This document shows positions 54,112 through 57,626 of a stretch of 57,626 nt of DNA, piece by piece. Location: the NCBI RefSeq assembly GCF_004569295.1, contig NZ_SPQC01000014.1, forward strand, positions 1 to 57,626. Direction: 5' to 3'. Every line of letters begins with the position of its first letter. Within the stretch, counting starts at the first letter, position 1. The DNA is from Rothia nasimurium. Its GTDB lineage: Bacteria; Actinomycetota; Actinomycetes; Actinomycetales; Micrococcaceae. Below the pieces are notes generated by a model. That model was not told the origin of the DNA, made no database searches, and was given only the letters and a program-made list of their open reading frames with translations. Position numbers and translations under genes: made by a program.

Positions 54112-54939
54112 TTACCCTTTATTATCACCCTTTACAGGGCCGAGCGGCAGACCCGGCGCGGCGGCTACAAGGCTCGCGTATATACCCGCCGTTGGCTCAC
54201 CGCGTAGATTGCGGGGCCGGTAGCAGGCCAGAAGTTTGAGCAACCGGGCTGTACGCTGGCCGGTGTCTGGCTGGACGTCGATGACGGCGCATCTGCCGAT
54301 GCCTTCACCGGCAACCAGCGGCAGGCCGTGCAGCTCAGCCGGCACGCCGCGTCCTGCCTGGAGGGTAAGCGTTTTCCCCTGCCACCTATCTTCGATGTAG
54401 GGCGTTGAGGTCTCGACCACCAGGTTGCAGCGTAGCCTGGCCGCTATCTCATCCGGGCTCGGCGGCTGTTCAGGGTTGAGCTGGCGGGCGATCTCGGCCA
54501 GGGTGGCGGTACCGATTAGCGAGAAGGCCCCGGCGTATACCAGGTTCTGCCGGGGTGCGAAGGCCAGGGCCACCGGCTTTCCTAGGTAGGCGCTGAGGGC
54601 TTCGTTGACCGGGTGGTCGTAGACCGCAAGCTGTTTCTCGGCGCCCCAGGAGGTGAAGGTACTGGTGGCAGCCCTGGTGAGGGCAGGGACGGTGTAGCTA
54701 CCTGCCCCGGGTATGTGCAGGGTGAGCTCTGCCTTTCCGTCGCGGGCGGTCAGATCGGTGGTGACGCCCATCAGGGCCGGGTAGGCGACGGTGCGTAGCA
54801 CGGTGCGGTCGGCGGGTGAGACGAGGGCCCAGCGGCGGTTGTAGAGGGGGCCGGACGCGGTGATCTCGGCTGTGGTGCGCACTTGATGGCGGGCGCCTTT
54901 GAGGGGGCTGTAACCGAAGTGCGTGACGGTGAGGTGCAT
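54112..54939 (-). CDS. MOSC domain protein
   Basis: 275 residues from ATG 54939 (MHLTVTHFGYSPLKG). N-terminal beta-barrel domain with YNRRWALV, then a MOSC domain with RQNLVYAG, RLRCNLVVET and the Cys-containing GIGRCAVIDVQPDTG. The family includes molybdenum-cofactor sulfurases and mARC-like reductases; the specific substrate cannot be told. A start at 54984 is less typical. Confidence 0.85.
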   Translation of the reverse strand: MHLTVTHFGYSPLKGARHQVRTTAEITASGPLYNRRWALVSPADRTVLRTVAYPALMGVTTDLTARDGKAELTLHIPGAGSYTVPALTRAATSTFTSWGAEKQLAVYDHPVNEALSAYLGKPVALAFAPRQNLVYAGAFSLIGTATLAEIARQLNPEQPPSPDEIAARLRCNLVVETSTPYIEDRWQGKTLTLQAGRGVPAELHGLPLVAGEGIGRCAVIDVQPDTGQRTARLLKLLACYRPRNLRGEPTAGIYASLVAAAPGLPLGPVKGDNKG

Positions 54940-54983
54940 GGTTCTAGTCTTGCACAGTGTGTTCTGATGATGCGGGGTAAGCA

Positions 54984-55015
54984 AAAGGCTCCCTAGCTTT
55001 AGCTAGGGAGCCTTT
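54984..55015. terminator. Terminator of the distal tRNA unit
   Basis: AAAGGCTCCCTAGC pairs with GCTAGGGAGCCTTT over 14 bp. It lies 5 bp past the 3' end of tRNA-Val on the minus strand and is followed by TTTTGCTT. Confidence 0.8.
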
Positions 55016-55020
55016 CTTTG

Positions 55021-55092
55021 TGCGCGATACTGGGATCGAACCAGTGACCCCTTCCATGTCAAGGAAGTGCGCTACCGCTGCGCCAATCGCGC
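55021..55092 (-). tRNA. tRNA-Val (GAC)
   Basis: 72 nt. Acceptor GCGCGAT/ATCGCGC, anticodon loop TTGACAT between CTTCC and GGAAG, T loop GGTTCGATCCC. No encoded CCA. Identical in sequence to the copy at 55670-55741 by eye. Confidence 0.95.
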
Positions 55093-55093
55093 G

Positions 55094-55167
55094 TGGAGGT
55101 GAGGACGGGATTCGAACCCGCGTACACGGTTTTGCAGACCGTTGCCTAACCACTCGACCACCCCACC
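55094..55167 (-). tRNA. tRNA-Cys (GCA)
   Basis: 71 nt plus an encoded CCA. Acceptor GGTGGGG/CCTCACC with one G-T pair, anticodon loop CTGCAAA between ACGGT and ACCGT, T arm CGGGTTCGAATCCCG. Confidence 0.93.
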
Positions 55168-55216
55168 ACACGCTCAGACCGTGGCCTGAGTTGCGAAAAC
55201 GAGTTGTTTTCGAGAG

Positions 55217-55289
<73 letters not shown>

Positions 55290-55299
55290 AACTCGCATT

Positions 55300-55328
55300 A
55301 CTTTACACGAAGCCAGGCAGAGTTTCAA
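55300..55328 (-). promoter_or_regulatory. Promoter of the Gly-Cys-Val tRNA unit
   Basis: TTGAAA (55328-55323), 17-bp spacer, TAAAGT (55305-55300) on the minus strand. It drives tRNA-Gly copy 1, tRNA-Cys and tRNA-Val copy 1. Confidence 0.8.
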
Positions 55329-55530
55329 CCGAGCTGCCTAGGTCACTCTACGCCCGCTCGACTTCCTTGCCAGGCCGAGGCTGCCCCGTGCGTCCGCCCC
55401 CACGAACATCGACCACCCTCACGAGCACCCACACCACCACGCGCATCTGCCACCCTACACAGCGATATGACGCACGCTCGGCTGAAAAACCTTAAGCCAT
55501 GCACCACCACGCGCACACGACATAAAACAA

Positions 55531-55557
55531 AAGCCCCGGCTCAATGAACCGGGGCTT
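55531..55557 (-). terminator. Terminator of the proximal tRNA unit
   Basis: AAGCCCCGG and CCGGGGCTT, loop 9 nt, then TTTTGTTTT on the minus strand, 7 bp past tRNA-Gly copy 2. Nothing else is visible between here and the promoter at 55328. Confidence 0.85.
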
Positions 55558-55563
55558 ACGCGG

Positions 55564-55636
<73 letters not shown>

Positions 55637-55669
55637 ATATGCAATTATTTGCATTGGATTTTCGTCCAG

Positions 55670-55741
55670 TGCGCGATACTGGGATCGAACCAGTGACCCC
55701 TTCCATGTCAAGGAAGTGCGCTACCGCTGCGCCAATCGCGC
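55670..55741 (-). tRNA. tRNA-Val (GAC), copy 2
   Basis: 72 nt, same sequence as copy 1. Middle gene of the proximal unit. Confidence 0.95.
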
Positions 55742-55765
55742 ATGACACTCGCAAGGAGTGTTGCG

Positions 55766-55838
<73 letters not shown>

Positions 55839-55880
55839 ATTGTCTTTCAGTTCCTCAGGGAACCGAGCCAACGAGTAAAT

Positions 55881-55909
55881 ACTTTACACTCTTTTCTAGC
55901 TCCTGCCAA
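55881..55909 (-). promoter_or_regulatory. Promoter of the Gly-Val-Gly tRNA unit
   Basis: TTGGCA (55909-55904), 17-bp spacer, TAAAGT (55886-55881), the same -10 as the distal tRNA promoter. Confidence 0.8.
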
Positions 55910-56066
55910 ATCGAAACATGCCTTCACGTAAACCCTTTTTTACCGCGTGTTTTCGCGGTTTTTACCACCGCAGCCCCGCCCAGCTCAAAATTTTTCTTCT
56001 ATGCCCTGCACCACATCTTTGGGCGCGTACACTGTAAAAAACATTTCTATTCATCGTGGAGTTTTC

Positions 56067-56636
56067 ATGCACCCCCAGCTTCTCACCGAACGTTTTACCT
56101 TGCGCCCCTTGCGCGAGGCAGATGCGGCAGCGATGGCTCAAGCCTGCCAAGACCCGGACATTATTCGTTTTTGTCTATCCGTACCCCTGAACTATACGGA
56201 AGAGACTGCCCGTGATTTCGTTGCCTACACCCATCAGGCGAGTGAGAGCGGGCATGAGCTGGTGTGGGGTATTGATGCAAGCGGGGTTTTTGCCGGTGTG
56301 GTGAGCCTGTTTAACGTCACGGATTCTTCGGCTGAGGTCGGCTACTGGTTGGCGCCGGGGAGTCGCGGTCAGGGGTTTCTAACCGAGGCCCTAGGTATGG
56401 TAGTGGGCTTTGCCCTGGATCCCCAGGGGCTGGGTCTCGACCAGCTGAGTTGGAAGGCGCTCGCTGATAACGGGGCGTCCGAGCGCGTGGCTCGCAGGGT
56501 TGGATTTACCAATTTCCGTACTTTGGTGAAAAGCCAGCCGGGGCGCCCGCTTGAGGACGGTTCCACTCCCCTGCTTGATATGCGCGCCGCTGAGCTGACG
56601 CGCGACCGCTGGGCTGAGCTGGGTTTCCCTGGCTAG
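56067..56636 (+). CDS. GNAT acetyltransferase, RimJ/RimL type
   Basis: 189 residues from ATG 56067 with GTGGAG 6 nt upstream; a start at 55947 overlaps the tRNA promoter region and is rejected. TERFTLRPLREADA, GYWLAPGSRGQGFLTEAL (the acetyl-CoA loop R/Q-x-x-G-x-G/A region) and ALADNGASERVARRVGF mark the N-acetyltransferase family. Protein N-terminus or small-molecule acetylation; target unknown. Confidence 0.85.
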   Translation: MHPQLLTERFTLRPLREADAAAMAQACQDPDIIRFCLSVPLNYTEETARDFVAYTHQASESGHELVWGIDASGVFAGVVSLFNVTDSSAEVGYWLAPGSRGQGFLTEALGMVVGFALDPQGLGLDQLSWKALADNGASERVARRVGFTNFRTLVKSQPGRPLEDGSTPLLDMRAAELTRDRWAELGFPG

Positions 56637-56651
56637 GTCTCTGTGGGAAAT

Positions 56652-56708
56652 AAGGACGCCGGTGCGCGCCCGTCTGCCTGTAGCAGGTGAGTGCGCTCCG
56701 GCGTCCTT
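56652..56708. terminator. Bidirectional terminator between GNAT gene and zapE
   Basis: AAGGACGCCGG (56652-56662) pairs with CCGGCGTCCTT (56698-56708), with more pairing inside. Converging genes; TGTTTTA follows on the plus strand. Confidence 0.75.
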
Positions 56709-56711
56709 GTT

Positions 56712-57626
56712 TTAGGCCTTATCGTCCAACATACCTTCACGCGCCAGGGCGGTGAGGCGTGAAACCGCACGGAAGTACTTTTTCTGGTATCCGCCGGTCA
56801 TCATTTCTTCGGTGAAGACCCGGTCGAAGGGTACGCCGGAGGCGATGATGGGTAGGTCTTTGTCGTAGAGGCGGTCGGCGAGGACGACGAAGCGCAGGGC
56901 GACTGCTTGTTGGGTGATGGTGGTGACGTTGCGCCAGGCGATGGCGTCGAGGCCATCGATGAATTGGCGGTAGCGGGAGGGGTGCACGCGGGAAAGGTGG
57001 TCGATGAGGGCTTCGAAGTCGTCGATGGCGACGGTGCCGAGCTCACCGAAGCGGGTGTCGACGAGGGCGTCGAAGTCGGTGTCTGTGACGGGTGCGGGGG
57101 CAGCGGGTAGGCCGCGGTGGCGGAAGTCTTCACCGTCGACACGCAGTACGTCGAACTGGTCGGCGAGTACCTGGATTTCGCGTTTGAAGTCGGCTGCGGC
57201 GAAGCGGCCTTCGCCGAGGGCACCGGGCAGGGTGTTGGAGGTGGCGACGAGTTTGACGCCTGCTTCGGCGAGTTCGCGCATGAGGCGGGACATGAGCACG
57301 GTGTCGCCGGGGTCGTCGAGTTCGAACTCATCGATGCAGACCAGTTTGTAGTTTGAGAGCGCTTCTACGGTTTTGCGGAAGGTCAGGGCGCCGACCAGGT
57401 TGGTGTATTCGACGAAGGTGCCGAAGGCTTTGGGGCCTTCGACCATGTGCCAGAGGGAGGCGAGCAGGTGGGTTTTACCCACGCCGAAGCCGCCGTCGAG
57501 GTAGAGACCGGCTTTGGTGTCGTCCTTCTTTTTGCCGCCGCCGAAGAATTTGCCGAAGAAGCCGCCCCCGCTGGTTAATCCGCCGCGATTGATAGTTTCG
57601 CCGAAGGCGCGCAGGGCGTCAACAGC
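56712..57626 (-). CDS. zapE: ZapE/AFG1-like ATPase, 5' end outside the window
   Basis: P-loop ATPase of the AFG1/ZapE family, linked to cell division in Proteobacteria and protein quality control in mitochondria. The visible 304 codons include Walker A GGFGVGKTH (about 57480-57506), Walker B CIDEFEL, TSNT (sensor 1) and the C-terminal FDRVFTEEMMTGGYQKKYFR. The N-terminus, with the start codon, lies beyond the right edge; a Met at 57482 is internal, inside Walker A. A Gly/Lys-rich insert (GGGFFGKFFGGGKKK) precedes Walker A. Confidence 0.92.
   Translation of the reverse strand, partial: AVDALRAFGETINRGGLTSGGGFFGKFFGGGKKKDDTKAGLYLDGGFGVGKTHLLASLWHMVEGPKAFGTFVEYTNLVGALTFRKTVEALSNYKLVCIDEFELDDPGDTVLMSRLMRELAEAGVKLVATSNTLPGALGEGRFAAADFKREIQVLADQFDVLRVDGEDFRHRGLPAAPAPVTDTDFDALVDTRFGELGTVAIDDFEALIDHLSRVHPSRYRQFIDGLDAIAWRNVTTITQQAVALRFVVLADRLYDKDLPIIASGVPFDRVFTEEMMTGGYQKKYFRAVSRLTALAREGMLDDKA

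Overview
The window looks like a high-GC Gram-positive chromosome of the family Micrococcaceae, most likely Rothia or a close relative. This rests on gene order (hisI-trpE-membrane protein-HGCC protein-trpC-trpB-trpA-lgt-gltB, and def-fmt-rsmB-rpe-rib-hisE-hisG-hisF), on a GC content near 60% by eye, on several leaderless starts, and on a TIGR03085-family gene of the kind found in mycothiol-using actinobacteria. The genus is an inference; no species-specific marker was seen.

Layout, left to right. (1) 1-4.7 kb: 5' two thirds of gltB (minus) and an adhP-type alcohol dehydrogenase. (2) 4.9-6.6 kb: an APH-like kinase, then two very small minus-strand genes (a one-helix membrane protein and a lipoprotein) between two copies of an 85-bp palindromic repeat. 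(3) 6.6-20.2 kb, minus strand: lgt, trpA, trpB, trpC, HGCC membrane protein, then trpE-side genes and hisI. A complete histidine-degradation locus (hutU-hutI-hutG-hutH plus divergent hutC with its operator) sits in the middle of this tryptophan block. (4) 20.3-31.7 kb: accessory region separating hisI from hisF. It holds a TIGR03085 gene with an in-frame stop, a frameshifted phzF, remnants of a type I restriction locus (hsdM at 22.4-22.9 kb, hsdR at 28.8-29.6 kb), and between them an AT-rich minus-strand module: HTH regulator, N6-adenine methylase broken by a 241-bp tandem duplication, and a type IIG-like restriction-modification enzyme with a frameshift in its nuclease motif. An intact AAA/DUF4143 ATPase with a TIR-like C-terminus closes the region. 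(5) 31.8-38.7 kb: hisF, hisG, hisE, a truncated antitoxin-like ORF, then riboflavin genes ribH, ribA, a ribE-ribB fusion, ribD and a PnuX-type transporter led by an FMN riboswitch. (6) 38.7-43.2 kb: biotin operon bioA-bioF-P450-bioD with a palindromic operator over its start. (7) 43.4-46.4 kb: broken MFS gene, two conserved genes with apparent frameshifts, rpe. (8) 46.5-54.9 kb: YuiF-type permease, rsmB-fmt-def, a PD-(D/E)XK protein, a CapA-like lipoprotein, a frameshifted lipoprotein, a MOSC protein. (9) 55.0-57.6 kb: six tRNA genes in two transcription units, a GNAT acetyltransferase and the 3' part of zapE.

Functionally the window is mostly biosynthetic (Glu, Trp, His, riboflavin, biotin) plus histidine catabolism, core translation genes and a degraded but layered defence island. 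The block hisE-hisG-hisF ... hisI-trp-lgt-gltB reads as an ancestral unit opened at several points: by the defence island between hisF and hisI, by hut inside trp, and by the bio operon between rib and rpe. Seven or more genes carry single-base frameshifts or nonsense codons. Some of these may be assembly errors, so the read evidence matters before calling them pseudogenes.
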